Shown: one piece after another, positions 42,204 to 50,749 of the stretch
Numbering within the stretch: position 1 is the first letter of the stretch
How the letters are laid out: each line of letters opens with the position of its first letter
From: Clostridia bacterium
GTDB lineage: Bacteria; Bacillota; Clostridia; Christensenellales; Aristaeellaceae
Assembly: GCA_017470145.1 (NCBI GenBank)
Contig: JAFUFB010000001.1
Span: 1-64,000 of the forward strand
Reading direction: 5' to 3'
DNA: 64,000 bases
Translations under genes and position numbers: made by a program
The notes under the pieces: generated by a model
The model's input: only the letters and a program-made list of their open reading frames with translations
What the model was told of the DNA's origin: nothing
The model's database searches: none

Positions 42204-43121
42204 TTAGTACGTGTCAAACCGATGCTGGCCGAATTCCGCCAGGATCATCCGCTGGATGCCCTGGTCGTCCTTCTTCACTTCGATGTAGTTGGCGCCTCGG
42301 TCCTCCAGCATCTTCCGGATGGCATCGACTTGGCCCATGCCCATTTCCATCATCAGCGCGCCGTCCGGCCGCAGATGGTCCGGCACTTCCTGAATAATCC
42401 GGCGATAGAAGTCCAGCCCGTCCACTCCGCCGTCCAGCGCCATGCGGGGCTCATGCATAACCTCGGCCTGCAGGTGGTCGCATTCCTCGGAGGGAATGTA
42501 GGGGGGATTGGAAACGATGAGGTCAAACTTCCGCCCCTGAACCGCCTCGAACAGATCCCCTTGCAGAATTTCGCAGGGGATTTCCCTGTATCGGGCGTTT
42601 TCCCGGGCCACCTCCAGGGCCTCCGGGCTCAGGTCGGTCATGGTCAGATCGATGGGCCCGTCCCCCACGGAGGCGCTCAGCCCCAGGCAGCCGCTGCCGC
42701 AGCACAGGTCTAACAGCTGGGCGTGTGGCAGCTGATCCCAGGGAAACCGTTCCTCGTCCGGCTCGTAATGGGGCACATGGAAAAAGAACCACTCCATCAG
42801 CCATCTGCCCGCCCAGTTCGCCAGCAGTGCAGTCTCCGGTCGAGGGATCAGCACTCCCGGGCGAACGGTGTATTCATAGAAATTGAAAACCGTTTTCCCT
42901 TCGATGTATTGCAGGGGCTCCCGGGCGACCCGCCGATCCATCAGCCGGCGAAACTCCGCCAGCTCCTCCTTTGTCGGCTCCTCCGTCAATCCCAAGCGCA
43001 GCTGCAGCGGCGGCGCGTCCATGACCCGGGCCAGGAGGATGGCGCTGTCGTATTCCGGATCCGGCACCCCGGCCGCCTTCAGCTCCTTCGTTGCCTTCAA
43101 AAGCAGTGTACGTGTGTTCAA
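42204..43121 (-). CDS. prmC: Release factor glutamine methyltransferase
   Basis: A 305-residue SAM-dependent enzyme that methylates the Gln of the GGQ motif. The N-terminal helical domain has YIEGKTVFNFYEYTVRPGVLIPRPET (as VRPGVLIPRPET). SAM binding is LLDLCCGSGCLGLSAS and the catalytic motif is IVSNPPYIPSEE. It overlaps the yqhQ stop by 4 bases. Confidence 0.95.
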   Translation of the reverse strand: MNTRTLLLKATKELKAAGVPDPEYDSAILLARVMDAPPLQLRLGLTEEPTKEELAEFRRLMDRRVAREPLQYIEGKTVFNFYEYTVRPGVLIPRPETALLANWAGRWLMEWFFFHVPHYEPDEERFPWDQLPHAQLLDLCCGSGCLGLSASVGDGPIDLTMTDLSPEALEVARENARYREIPCEILQGDLFEAVQGRKFDLIVSNPPYIPSEECDHLQAEVMHEPRMALDGGVDGLDFYRRIIQEVPDHLRPDGALMMEMGMGQVDAIRKMLEDRGANYIEVKKDDQGIQRMILAEFGQHRFDTY

Positions 43122-44188
43122 GCGGGCACCTTATCCTCTTCCTCTTCTTCCTTCACCGGCGGCACATAATCTTTTTCGGATTCGTGATAATCCCGCAGGA
43201 TGGCCCAGCCCTCCGGCGTCTTTTCCGCGTGCTTCGGCAGGCCGTAGAGCACGACATTGACGGACACGATGGCGCATTCCAGCATGGATTCGTCCGGCTC
43301 CCGGGTGGTCAGCCGCTGCATCTGCAGCCCCGGCCAGCGCAGGATGTGGGCCAGCTTGCTGTCGCTGTGGGCCAGGCCCATCAACACCTCATAGCTAACC
43401 CCCGCCACGATGGGCAGCATGGCCAGATGGAACAGTACCCGCAGGAAGTAATTATCAATGGGCACCAGGATGTTCAGCACCAGGAACAGCAGGATGCTGA
43501 TAGAAAACACAATCAACAGGAAGGCCGTTCCGCAGCGGGGATGCAACCGGGAGAAGGTCTGGGCGTTCTTCGGGTTCAGCTCCAGGTTGGATTCAAAGCA
43601 GTGGACGGATTTATGCTCCGCGCCATGGTACTGGAAGGTTCGCCGTACATCCGGCACAAAGGCCACCGCCACCATGTATCCAACCAGGATCAGGATCTTC
43701 ACCAGGCCTCCCAGCAGGGTGTAGCCCAGGGGGCCCATGCCGGCGGACTTCAGCAGGCTCTCCACCCCCGCGGGGATGGCCATGAACAGCCCGATGCTCA
43801 GGAACACGGCCAGCACGATAGCCACCGCCATGACGATCTTGTCCACGCCCTTGCCCAGCTTCTTTGCCAGCCATTTTTCGAACTTGGTGGGCTCCTCGTC
43901 CAGGATGCCCAGCATCTGGGTAGAGGATTCCAGAGTATTCATGCCAAAGTACAGCATAGTGGCCATGTTCACGATACCCCGGATGAAGGGCTTGCCCATC
44001 CAGGGGTGCTTATCCTTCGGGGCCACGAAGGGGGTCCGCTTGGTAACCATGGTGCCGTCCGGGCGGCGCACGGTGACGGCGGTGGCGTTACCGGAGCGCA
44101 TCATGACGCCCTCCATCACGGCCTGGCCGCCCATGTCTTTTACGGCGCAGGAGGCGCCTTCCAGGGGAATATTTTTCTGATCCTTCAT
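43118..44188 (-). CDS. DUF1385 membrane protein (YqhQ-like)
   Basis: A 356-residue integral membrane protein with about four to five membrane segments. The N-terminal GGQAVMEGVMMRSGNATAVTVRRPDG and central YHGAEHKSVHCFE plus HPRCGTAFLLIVF are the DUF1385 hallmarks; the His/Glu cluster suggests metal binding. The start is ATG at 44188, with AGAGAGG upstream. Co-location with prmC and prfA is common in Firmicutes. Function unknown. Confidence 0.9.
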   Translation of the reverse strand: MKDQKNIPLEGASCAVKDMGGQAVMEGVMMRSGNATAVTVRRPDGTMVTKRTPFVAPKDKHPWMGKPFIRGIVNMATMLYFGMNTLESSTQMLGILDEEPTKFEKWLAKKLGKGVDKIVMAVAIVLAVFLSIGLFMAIPAGVESLLKSAGMGPLGYTLLGGLVKILILVGYMVAVAFVPDVRRTFQYHGAEHKSVHCFESNLELNPKNAQTFSRLHPRCGTAFLLIVFSISILLFLVLNILVPIDNYFLRVLFHLAMLPIVAGVSYEVLMGLAHSDSKLAHILRWPGLQMQRLTTREPDESMLECAIVSVNVVLYGLPKHAEKTPEGWAILRDYHESEKDYVPPVKEEEEEDKVPA

Positions 44189-44284
44189 GATCAATGATCC
44201 TCTCTTTCCGGAGCGAACCAAATCACTCCAAATTAGAGATTCGACACAACAAACGAAAATCCTGCAAGAAGATATATTTATTCA

Positions 44285-44314
44285 AATATAATTTTAATAA
44301 ATCAATTTTGTCAA
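44285..44314 (-). promoter_or_regulatory. Promoter of the yqhQ-prmC-prfA operon
   Basis: TTGACA (44314-44309) and TATATT (44290-44285), spacer 18, in an AT-rich stretch about 97 bases before yqhQ. Confidence 0.7.
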
Positions 44315-44385
44315 TTACACCAAGGCTGGTTTATGAAGTCTTTGAAAATCCTTGCTTGTCATTATATTAGAGAAATGCTCCAGCA

Positions 44386-44413
44386 GAACGCCCCCGCAAA
44401 GCGGGGGCGTGAA
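44386..44413. repeat. Palindromic repeat after metK
   Basis: GCCCCCGC/GCGGGGGC stem with a 3-base loop, 43 bases past the metK stop. On the minus strand it is preceded by CATTTTCAC, like the other copies of this family. Confidence 0.6.
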
Positions 44414-44455
44414 AATGTAATTTTCCAAGCTTTTCCTTCAAAGACAAAGGGGGCA

Positions 44456-45625
44456 TTATTGCACCGCGGCCTTCAGGGCCTCCACCTGGTCATCCTTCTC
44501 CCAGGGCAGGTCCAGATCCAGCCGGCCAAAGTGGCCGTAAGCAGCGGTTTGGCGATAAATGGGCCGCCGCAGATTCAGCCGCTGGATGATGGCGGCGGGC
44601 CGGAAGTCGAACACCTTTTGCACCGCCTCGCTGATCTTTTCATCCGGAACCACGCCCGTGCCAAAGGTTTCTACCAGGATGCTGACGGGGTTCGCCACGC
44701 CGATGGCATAGGCCAGCTGAATCTGGCATTTCCTGGCCAGTCCGGCGGCCACCACGTTCAGCGCCGCGTGCCGCGCGGCATAGGCGGCGCTGCGGTCCAC
44801 CTTGGTGGGATCCTTGCCGGAGAAGGCGCCGCCGCCATGGGGGGCGTATCCACCATAGGTATCCACGATGATCTTCCGCCCGGTCAGTCCGGTATCGCCG
44901 GCCGGCCCGCCGATCACGAAACGGCCGGTGGGATTGATGAAATACTTGGTGTCCGCGTTCAGCAGCTCCGCCGGCACAACAGGCTCCACCACATGCTTCA
45001 GCAGCGCTTCCCGAATCTCCTCCTGGGAAACCTCGGGGGCATGCTGGGTAGAAATGACAATGGTATCCACCGCCACGGGCTTGTCGTCTTCGTACACCAC
45101 GGTCACCTGGGTCTTGCCATCCGGCCGCAGCCAGGGCAGCGTGCCATCCTTGCGAACCGCCGTCAGCCGCCGGGCCAGCCGATGGCTCAGGGCGATGGCC
45201 ATGGGCAGCCGTTCCGGCGTTTCATCGCAGGCAAAGCCGAACATCATGCCCTGGTCCCCTGCCCCGGTATCTCCCAGGGACTCGGATCGGCCCTCCAGGG
45301 CCTGATCCACGCCCTGCGCGATATCCGGGCTCTGGGCATGAATCGCCGTCAGCACGCCGCAGGAAGCGCCGTCAAAGCACTTTTCAGAGGAATCGTAGCC
45401 GATATCCAGCACAACCTTGCGCACGATATCCGGAATTTCCACATAAGCAGAGGTAGAAACCTCGCCCATCACGGAAACCACGCCCGTGGTCGCAAAGGTC
45501 TCGCAGGCCACCCGGGCATGGGGATCCTGCTCCAAAATCGCGTCCAGAATCGCGTCGCTCACCTGGTCGCACAGCTTGTCCGGATGTCCCTCCGTCACGG
45601 ATTCAGAAGTAAACAGTTTACGCAT
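44456..45625 (-). CDS. metK: S-adenosylmethionine synthetase
   Basis: A 389-residue enzyme that makes SAM from methionine and ATP. Signatures are [21 protein letters not shown] (as [17 protein letters not shown]), [12 protein letters not shown] and [19 protein letters not shown]. The start is ATG at 45625, with AAGGAG upstream. A SAM-I riboswitch and terminator precede it. MtnN and LuxS elsewhere in the window recycle the product. Confidence 0.97.
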   Translation of the reverse strand: MRKLFTSESVTEGHPDKLCDQVSDAILDAILEQDPHARVACETFATTGVVSVMGEVSTSAYVEIPDIVRKVVLDIGYDSSEKCFDGASCGVLTAIHAQSPDIAQGVDQALEGRSESLGDTGAGDQGMMFGFACDETPERLPMAIALSHRLARRLTAVRKDGTLPWLRPDGKTQVTVVYEDDKPVAVDTIVISTQHAPEVSQEEIREALLKHVVEPVVPAELLNADTKYFINPTGRFVIGGPAGDTGLTGRKIIVDTYGGYAPHGGGAFSGKDPTKVDRSAAYAARHAALNVVAAGLARKCQIQLAYAIGVANPVSILVETFGTGVVPDEKISEAVQKVFDFRPAAIIQRLNLRRPIYRQTAAYGHFGRLDLDLPWEKDDQVEALKAAVQ

Positions 45626-45709
45626 CTTCAAATTCTCCTTCCTTTGAATTCGATCTCTTTCACGCAGGGGCGCGTCTGTCCTCCCCTGCCGCCTGGCTGA
45701 ACACCCACG

Positions 45710-45741
45710 AAAAAACGCCCGGCGCATAAGCGGCACGGACG
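45710..45741 (-). terminator. Riboswitch-controlled terminator upstream of metK
   Basis: On the minus strand CGTCCG pairs with CGGGCG (with one G-U), extended by CGC/GCG, and TTTTTT follows. It lies between the SAM-I aptamer and metK and would stop transcription when SAM is bound. Confidence 0.75.
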
Positions 45742-45764
45742 GGGAATTTTCCTGCTGGAAACTC

Positions 45765-45870
45765 CTTATCTGTCAGCCGCGGAACCGCGCACTGCGGGAT
45801 TTGGCACCAAGCGGAGCCCCGCCGGTTGCCGTGACTTCATCGGGCCCATCCCTCCATCACTCGTGATAAG
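45765..45870 (-). promoter_or_regulatory. SAM-I (S-box) riboswitch aptamer
   Basis: The minus strand starts with CTTATCACGAGTGATGGAGG, then GGCCCGATGAAGTCACGGCA, then GGTGCCAAATCCCGC, and ends with GATAAG closing the P1 helix. These are the conserved S-box blocks in order. Together with a terminator downstream and metK after it, this is a standard OFF switch: more SAM, less metK. Confidence 0.93.
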
Positions 45871-45888
45871 GTATTCAGTTCGAGAGCT

Positions 45889-45917
45889 ATCATACACAGT
45901 TCCGCCTTTCCTGTCAA
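45889..45917 (-). promoter_or_regulatory. metK promoter
   Basis: TTGACA (45917-45912) and TATGAT (45894-45889), spacer 17, placing the start of transcription just ahead of the riboswitch. Confidence 0.8.
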
Positions 45918-45974
45918 GAGGCGGAAAGCCTTTCAGCAAATTTCGGCGAAAACCTTCCAACAAATTTGGAGACG

Positions 45975-46007
45975 AAAAACACCGGGCCGCCCATCCAGGC
46001 GCCCGGC
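45975..46007 (-). terminator. Terminator of the tRNA-Pro/Thr unit
   Basis: GCCGGGC and GCCCGGT pair around a GC-rich loop, followed by GTTTTTCG on the minus strand, 8 bases after tRNA-Pro. Confidence 0.8.
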
Positions 46008-46014
46008 ATCCCTG

Positions 46015-46088
46015 TCGGAGTGGCGAGATTCGAACTCGCGACCTTTTGGTCCCGAACCAAACGCGCTACCAAGCTGCGCTACACCCCG
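46015..46088 (-). tRNA. tRNA-Pro(CGG)
   Basis: Acceptor CGGGGTG/CACTCCG, anticodon stem TTTGG/CCAAA around TTCGGGA giving CGG. Confidence 0.95.
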
Positions 46089-46095
46089 AAGCTGG

Positions 46096-46168
46096 AGCCG
46101 ATGAGGGGACTCGAACCCCTGACCTGCTGATTACGAATCGGCTGCTCTACCAACTGAGCCACATCGGC
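46096..46168 (-). tRNA. tRNA-Thr(CGT)
   Basis: Acceptor GCCGATG/CATCGGC, anticodon loop TTCGTAA giving CGT. The anticodon stem GCCGA/TCAGC has one C-A mismatch at its centre. Confidence 0.92.
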
Positions 46169-46184
46169 GCATCCAGCAAACTGT

Positions 46185-46213
46185 ATTATACCAAAGGAAG
46201 CCCTGTTTGTCCA
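46185..46213 (-). promoter_or_regulatory. Promoter of tRNA-Thr/tRNA-Pro
   Basis: TGGACA (46213-46208) and TATAAT (46190-46185), spacer 17, 17 bases before tRNA-Thr. Confidence 0.7.
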
Positions 46214-46278
46214 GCACTATTTTTTTGATTTCTCGCCGCGCTGGTTTCTCGCCCTCCTCCTTCGGGGAGGGCGAGATC

Positions 46279-47352
46279 TTAGCCTTTCCTTTGGATTTCC
46301 TCAATCATCTCCAGCACTCGTTTCGTGCCGTCCGCCGGGGGCGCGTTCCTCAGCGCTGCCTCCAGCTTCTCCCGATCCGCCCAGGTTTCCATGATTGCGT
46401 CCGCCAGGGTAGCTGGATTCATCTGCTCCTGCATCAACACATGGCAAAGGCCCCGCTTTTCCAGGCTGCGAGCGTTCAGAATCTGGTCTCCCCGGCTGGC
46501 TCCCTTGGGATAGGGCACCAGCAGCATGGGCCGGCCCAGATGCTGGAATTCTCCCAGAGCATTGGCCCCCGCCCGGCTCAGCACCAGATCCGTCGCCGCC
46601 AGGGCGTCCGGCAGGTCCGCGTCCAGAAACTCAATCTGGCAGTACCCTTGTCTTCCCGCCAGGGCGGGCTCCAGATTTCCCTTGCCGCAAATATGGGCCA
46701 CATCAAAGGTCGCCGTCAGGCGATTCAGCGCTTCCCGCAGGGCTTTGTTCACGCTCTGGGCGCCAGAGGATCCGCCCATCATCAGCAGCACCGGCTTTTC
46801 CCCCGAGAAGCCAAACAGGCGCAAGCCCTTCTCCCGGCTGCCCTCAAAGAGCTCCGGTCGCAGGGGCGTACCCGTCATCTCCGCTTTCTTGCCCAGGGCC
46901 TCCGCGCATTCCGGGAAGGTGGTAGCAAATTTTTTCGCAAAGGGGCGACACAGCTTGTTCGCCAGGCCGGGCGTCAGGTCGCTTTCATGGCAAAGCACCG
47001 GCACCCGATGCAACCAGGCGCCAAAAACCACCGGCACCGCCACGAAGCCTCCCTTGCTGAACACCACATCCGGCTTGATTTTCCCCATCAGCCGGGCGGA
47101 CTGGATGGCTCCCGCAATGACCCGAAAAGGATCCGTAAAATTCTGCCAGGAAAAATATCGGCGCAGCTTTCCGCTTTTCACTGCGTGATAATGGATGCCG
47201 GGCACAGACCGCATCTTCGGAGCCTCCATGCCGTTTTCCGTGCCTACGTAATGTATTTCATATCCTGCCGCCTGCAGATGAGGGATCAACGCCAGATGCG
47301 GCGTCACATGGCCCAGGGTACCGCCGCCGGTCAATACAATCTTCTTCGCCAT
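46279..47352 (-). CDS. murG: MurG, lipid II-forming N-acetylglucosaminyltransferase
   Basis: A 357-residue GT28 enzyme that adds GlcNAc to lipid I at the inner membrane face. The N-terminal glycine loop is VLTGGGTLGHVTPHLAL; later come SKGGFVAVP, ESDLTPGLANKL, LLMMGGSSGAQSVN and LSRAGANALGE. The start is ATG at 47352, judged by the family N-terminus; upstream open frame has no homology. It starts 2 bases past the membrane protein stop. Confidence 0.95.
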   Translation of the reverse strand: MAKKIVLTGGGTLGHVTPHLALIPHLQAAGYEIHYVGTENGMEAPKMRSVPGIHYHAVKSGKLRRYFSWQNFTDPFRVIAGAIQSARLMGKIKPDVVFSKGGFVAVPVVFGAWLHRVPVLCHESDLTPGLANKLCRPFAKKFATTFPECAEALGKKAEMTGTPLRPELFEGSREKGLRLFGFSGEKPVLLMMGGSSGAQSVNKALREALNRLTATFDVAHICGKGNLEPALAGRQGYCQIEFLDADLPDALAATDLVLSRAGANALGEFQHLGRPMLLVPYPKGASRGDQILNARSLEKRGLCHVLMQEQMNPATLADAIMETWADREKLEAALRNAPPADGTKRVLEMIEEIQRKG

Positions 47353-47354
47353 TT

Positions 47355-48293
47355 TTAATCCACAATCCCGCTTTCGTCGATAATGGGGCCCCCGGGCTGC
47401 ACCGGCGGCGCCACGCAGCCCAGATAAAAGGCTGAGACCGCCATATGCAGATAAACGGAGATCGCCAGGCTGATCAGCATTTGCACCATCAGCGCCGGCA
47501 CCGCTCCCAACATATCCAGCACCACTCCGGAGACCATCATCTCCAGCAGATACCAGAAGAGGAAGCTGGTATACAGGAAAAACAGCTGGCCCTTCTTCCC
47601 CTGGGTCAATCGCTTGCTCTCCTTCGCCGCGCGAATCGGCCCCATGTCCGGGTGATCCGCCAGCACCATATCCCCCAGGGCATATTTCATCGCCGCGATG
47701 ATTCCCAGGGCGATGGTCGCCATCATAGCGGCGGACTGCAGCCCCAGGGAGGTATTGGCCGCGGAAAGCACAGAGATGCGGGAGGAACTGTCGCTGAGCC
47801 ACAGGGGCAATAGGGCCGCCACGCTCAGCAAGACCCCCGGCAGCATGAACAGGAACACCCGCCACGCGGTGTACAGCCGCAGCCCGATGCCCTTGAAGAA
47901 CAGATTCATCCTGCTAAAGACGCCGGTCACCCCCGGATCCTCCTGCCCCCGATGGCGGCTCAGCATCCAGCTGACCATGCCCAGGGTCAGACAGGGGGTC
48001 AGCAGCCAGGCCACGATATTCAGCCCCTGCATCACCCAGATGCCCGTGGACTCCTCCAGGGCCTGCAGTCCAGAGATCAGTGCTCGCTCATTCACCAGCC
48101 CGCTTTCCGAAAGGGAACCATACAGCAGCTCCTGCACCTGGGTCAGCAAATCGTTTCCCGTCATGGCCGCGATGCCCTGCACCAGCAGGGAGGGCAAATT
48201 GACCACCAACGCAATCAGCAGCGCAGTCAGCCAATGCTCCTTCAGCGCCCGCCGGGCCAGCATCTTCCAATATCCGGATGAATAGATCACCAT
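47355..48293 (-). CDS. DUF975-like integral membrane protein
   Basis: A 312-residue protein with about six membrane segments, starting MVIYSSGYWKMLARRALKEHW, a typical DUF975-type N-terminus. ALGDMVLADHPDMGPIRAAKESKRLTQGKKGQLF (as ALGDMVLADHPDMGPIRA) resembles the conserved DUF975 loop. AAGGGAG precedes ATG at 48293. It sits between prsA and murG in the same direction. Function unknown. Confidence 0.65.
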   Translation of the reverse strand: MVIYSSGYWKMLARRALKEHWLTALLIALVVNLPSLLVQGIAAMTGNDLLTQVQELLYGSLSESGLVNERALISGLQALEESTGIWVMQGLNIVAWLLTPCLTLGMVSWMLSRHRGQEDPGVTGVFSRMNLFFKGIGLRLYTAWRVFLFMLPGVLLSVAALLPLWLSDSSSRISVLSAANTSLGLQSAAMMATIALGIIAAMKYALGDMVLADHPDMGPIRAAKESKRLTQGKKGQLFFLYTSFLFWYLLEMMVSGVVLDMLGAVPALMVQMLISLAISVYLHMAVSAFYLGCVAPPVQPGGPIIDESGIVD

Positions 48294-48378
48294 GCTTGGT
48301 TTCTCCCTTGTTTTGCAAAAAGGGGATGCCGGCAATTCAGGCGGCATCCCCGGTTTTCATTTCAACGTATGCGCTTCG

Positions 48379-49761
48379 TCAGTTGTTCAGCGGCTTGGTG
48401 TCCAGCTTAAATTCCGCCGCGTCCACCCAGGACTGGATGGTCTCGTCATAGGTGGAATCCTGCTTGGTGGAAAGCAGGGTCGCTTCCAGATCGTCCTTCA
48501 CTTCCGCCAGGTCGATGGGGCCTTCCACCGCATCGGATACATACTTGATGATGTAATAGCCATAGGAATCGCCCCGGGTCTTGTCGGACACATCGCCAAC
48601 GTTCTCCAGCGCCATGGCCGCCTGCACAAAGGCGGGATCGAAGCTGGTCATATCCGCAGAAACGGCATATCCCCGCTCGGCGGTGATGCCGCTCTGCATG
48701 CCAGGATCCTGGTTCTTGTCCGCCATCAGCGTATCCCAATCCGCGCCAACTTCCAGCTCGGAGAGCACTTCATCCGCAGCGGTGTCGATGTTGGCGAAAG
48801 CGGTTTCCAGCGCTTCCTGGGCCTCGGCCTGGGCCGCGGTCAGGGCTTCCTGGGCGGCAGCCAGCTCTTCCTGCGCGGCGGCCAGATCGCCCTCCGCAGC
48901 GGTCTTGTCCTCTTCGGTGGCGTTCTCGTCATCCAGGATGGCCTGGGCGTCGGAAACCTTGGAGTCAGCTTCCGTGATCTTGCTGTTGGCGTCGGTCACG
49001 GCGGCGTTCGCCGCGTCGATCTTGGTCTGATCGTCCTCCAGGAATTTGATCAGAATCTGCTTCACAAAGCGGACGCCAGCGGGGGTGTAATACAGCGTGG
49101 TGCCGTTGTTGGCCGCCGTGGTCCAGGAGGCGGTGTTGTTCTCATAGGTGTCCTTAGCGGAAGCCACGCGGCTGTCAAACTCCGCCTGGATCTCCTCGTC
49201 CGTCACGGCCACGTCCTTAATGATCTCGGCCCGCAGCTTGTCGTTCAGAACGGTCTCCTTCGCGTCTTCCAGGGCAGCCTCCAGGCTGTATCCCAGCTTT
49301 TCCAGCTCCGCCTTGGCCTGCTCCGTCTTCTCCTCATCGGTCAGCTCGCTGTCGGCGTAGTTGGCGTCCAGGATGTAGTCCAGATTGCTCTGATAGGTCT
49401 CCTCCGCGTTGGCCTGGGCCTCAGCTTCCTCCTCCGCCGTCAGCTCGTCCAGCCCCAGCTCCGCAATCTTCGCCTGGGAAACCAGCTGGGTCTTAAAGCT
49501 GTTGATCACCGTATCCTGCGCGTCGGCAATGGCGTCCGCGGAGGTGGGGTCGAAGCTGTATCCATACAGGGAGTAAATATAAGTCATGTAGTCCAGCTGA
49601 GAATTCACCTGTTCCTGAATCTCGCCCTTGGTCACCACCGCGTCGCCCAGGCGGAGAATCTCGGTGGCGGCGTCCACCGCCGCGTCCTTCTGCACCAGGG
49701 TGCATCCGGTCAGCGCCAGGGTCAGGGCCAGCATCAGGGCCAGCAAAGCTTGCTTTTTCAT
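48379..49761 (-). CDS. prsA: PrsA/SurA-like foldase lipoprotein with coiled-coil insert
   Basis: A 460-residue secreted foldase. The lipobox LALTGC puts the lipid Cys at residue 20. The N-terminal SurA-like helical part spans about 30-230. A parvulin-like domain appears to begin at YYTPAGVRFVKQILIKF. It is interrupted at about 250-325 by an Ala/Glu/Asp-rich coiled coil, then resumes with WDTLMADKNQDPGM, RGYAVSADMTSFDPAFVQAA and YGYYIIKYV. It helps fold exported proteins. The active-site His typical of parvulins is not evident in the first strand, so activity may be chaperone only. Confidence 0.75.
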   Translation of the reverse strand: MKKQALLALMLALTLALTGCTLVQKDAAVDAATEILRLGDAVVTKGEIQEQVNSQLDYMTYIYSLYGYSFDPTSADAIADAQDTVINSFKTQLVSQAKIAELGLDELTAEEEAEAQANAEETYQSNLDYILDANYADSELTDEEKTEQAKAELEKLGYSLEAALEDAKETVLNDKLRAEIIKDVAVTDEEIQAEFDSRVASAKDTYENNTASWTTAANNGTTLYYTPAGVRFVKQILIKFLEDDQTKIDAANAAVTDANSKITEADSKVSDAQAILDDENATEEDKTAAEGDLAAAQEELAAAQEALTAAQAEAQEALETAFANIDTAADEVLSELEVGADWDTLMADKNQDPGMQSGITAERGYAVSADMTSFDPAFVQAAMALENVGDVSDKTRGDSYGYYIIKYVSDAVEGPIDLAEVKDDLEATLLSTKQDSTYDETIQSWVDAAEFKLDTKPLNN

Positions 49762-49896
49762 TTAAAGTCATCCCTTCATACATGAAATAGATGTCATTAC
49801 GGCATACGCCGGATATTATACCAAAAGATACGCCCTGGGGCAAGGGCCAAAAAATAATCCCTTTCTCGCTTTTCCTCTCCACAGAGGAGTTTTCCC

Positions 49897-50568
49897 TTAG
49901 GCCTCCAGCAGCTTCCGCAGTGTCCGGAAAGCCGCCGCCGCGCTGCGCTCCACATTGGTCTGGAAATCTCCCCCATCCCCTTCGTAGGTGTCGCTGATGC
50001 ATTTGATGGACAGGCAGGGCACCTGATTCAGGAAGCACACCCGGGCGATGGCCGCAATCTCCATGTCGCAGATCTGGCACCCCTTTTCAAACAGTTCTCG
50101 CTTGAAGGCCCGATCCTCTACGAATCGGTCGCCGCTGGCCACCCGGGTTTCCCGCAGCTCTGGAGCCGCCTCCTTCGCCTTCTCAATCAGCCCCCGATCC
50201 AGGGGAATGAATTCATCCGGGAATTCGCTATACTGATGGGGCTTCACCGCGTCGATCAGGGAAACATCGTAATCATAATGGCAGGCCCCCTGAACCACAA
50301 ACAGATCCTCCACCTTCAGCGCCGGATCCAGCGCGCCGGTGACCCCGAAATTCCATACCTGCTGGCAGCCGTAGCAGGCGATGAGCAGCTGCGTCCCCGC
50401 CGCAGCGTCAATCTCTCCCCACCCGGAGCACAGAGCGATGACCTCGTTTTCTCCCATCTGGGCCCGATAGACCTTCCGGCCGCAGCAATTCTCCTCCCGA
50501 ATCGCTTCTCCGCTTTCCAGAAAAGCCTTCAATTCCCGCTCAATGGCGATTAACAGTCCTACCTTCAT
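49897..50568 (-). CDS. mtnN: 5'-methylthioadenosine/S-adenosylhomocysteine nucleosidase
   Basis: A 223-residue enzyme that removes adenine from MTA and SAH. Markers are GLLIAIERELKAFLE (catalytic Glu), CSGWGEIDAAAGTQLLI, NFGVTGALDP, CDMEIAAIARVC and SIKCISDTYEG with the catalytic Asp. The start is ATG at 50568, with GGAGAGAG upstream. Its S-ribosylhomocysteine product is the substrate of LuxS, encoded at 60090-60614. Confidence 0.92.
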   Translation of the reverse strand: MKVGLLIAIERELKAFLESGEAIREENCCGRKVYRAQMGENEVIALCSGWGEIDAAAGTQLLIACYGCQQVWNFGVTGALDPALKVEDLFVVQGACHYDYDVSLIDAVKPHQYSEFPDEFIPLDRGLIEKAKEAAPELRETRVASGDRFVEDRAFKRELFEKGCQICDMEIAAIARVCFLNQVPCLSIKCISDTYEGDGGDFQTNVERSAAAAFRTLRKLLEA

Positions 50569-50625
50569 TCGTATCTCTCTCCATCCTTTCTCCGCCTCCA
50601 TCCCCGATGGATTTGGTTTCGCTTT

Positions 50626-50654
50626 GTTATATCATTCCATTTTCCCGCCGTCAA
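50626..50654 (-). promoter_or_regulatory. mtnN promoter
   Basis: TTGACG (50654-50649) and TATAAC (50631-50626), spacer 17. Confidence 0.65.
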
Positions 50655-50667
50655 GTCCACTTTCCGG

Positions 50668-50696
50668 TTGAAAAAAAAGCTCACCTGCGATATATT
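50668..50696 (+). promoter_or_regulatory. Promoter of the sugar isomerase gene
   Basis: TTGAAA (50668-50673) and TATATT (50691-50696), spacer 17. It diverges from the mtnN promoter, with the -35 elements 14 bases apart. Confidence 0.65.
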
Positions 50697-50749
50697 ATTT
50701 TCGGATTCCCGCGAAGGGATTGAGTAAAGATAAAGGAGGAATTTGAACC

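Noticed and set aside
47353..47865. Upstream extension of the murG frame by about 170 residues
   Set aside because: It overlaps the membrane protein gene in another frame and lacks homology. MurG starts naturally at 47352.
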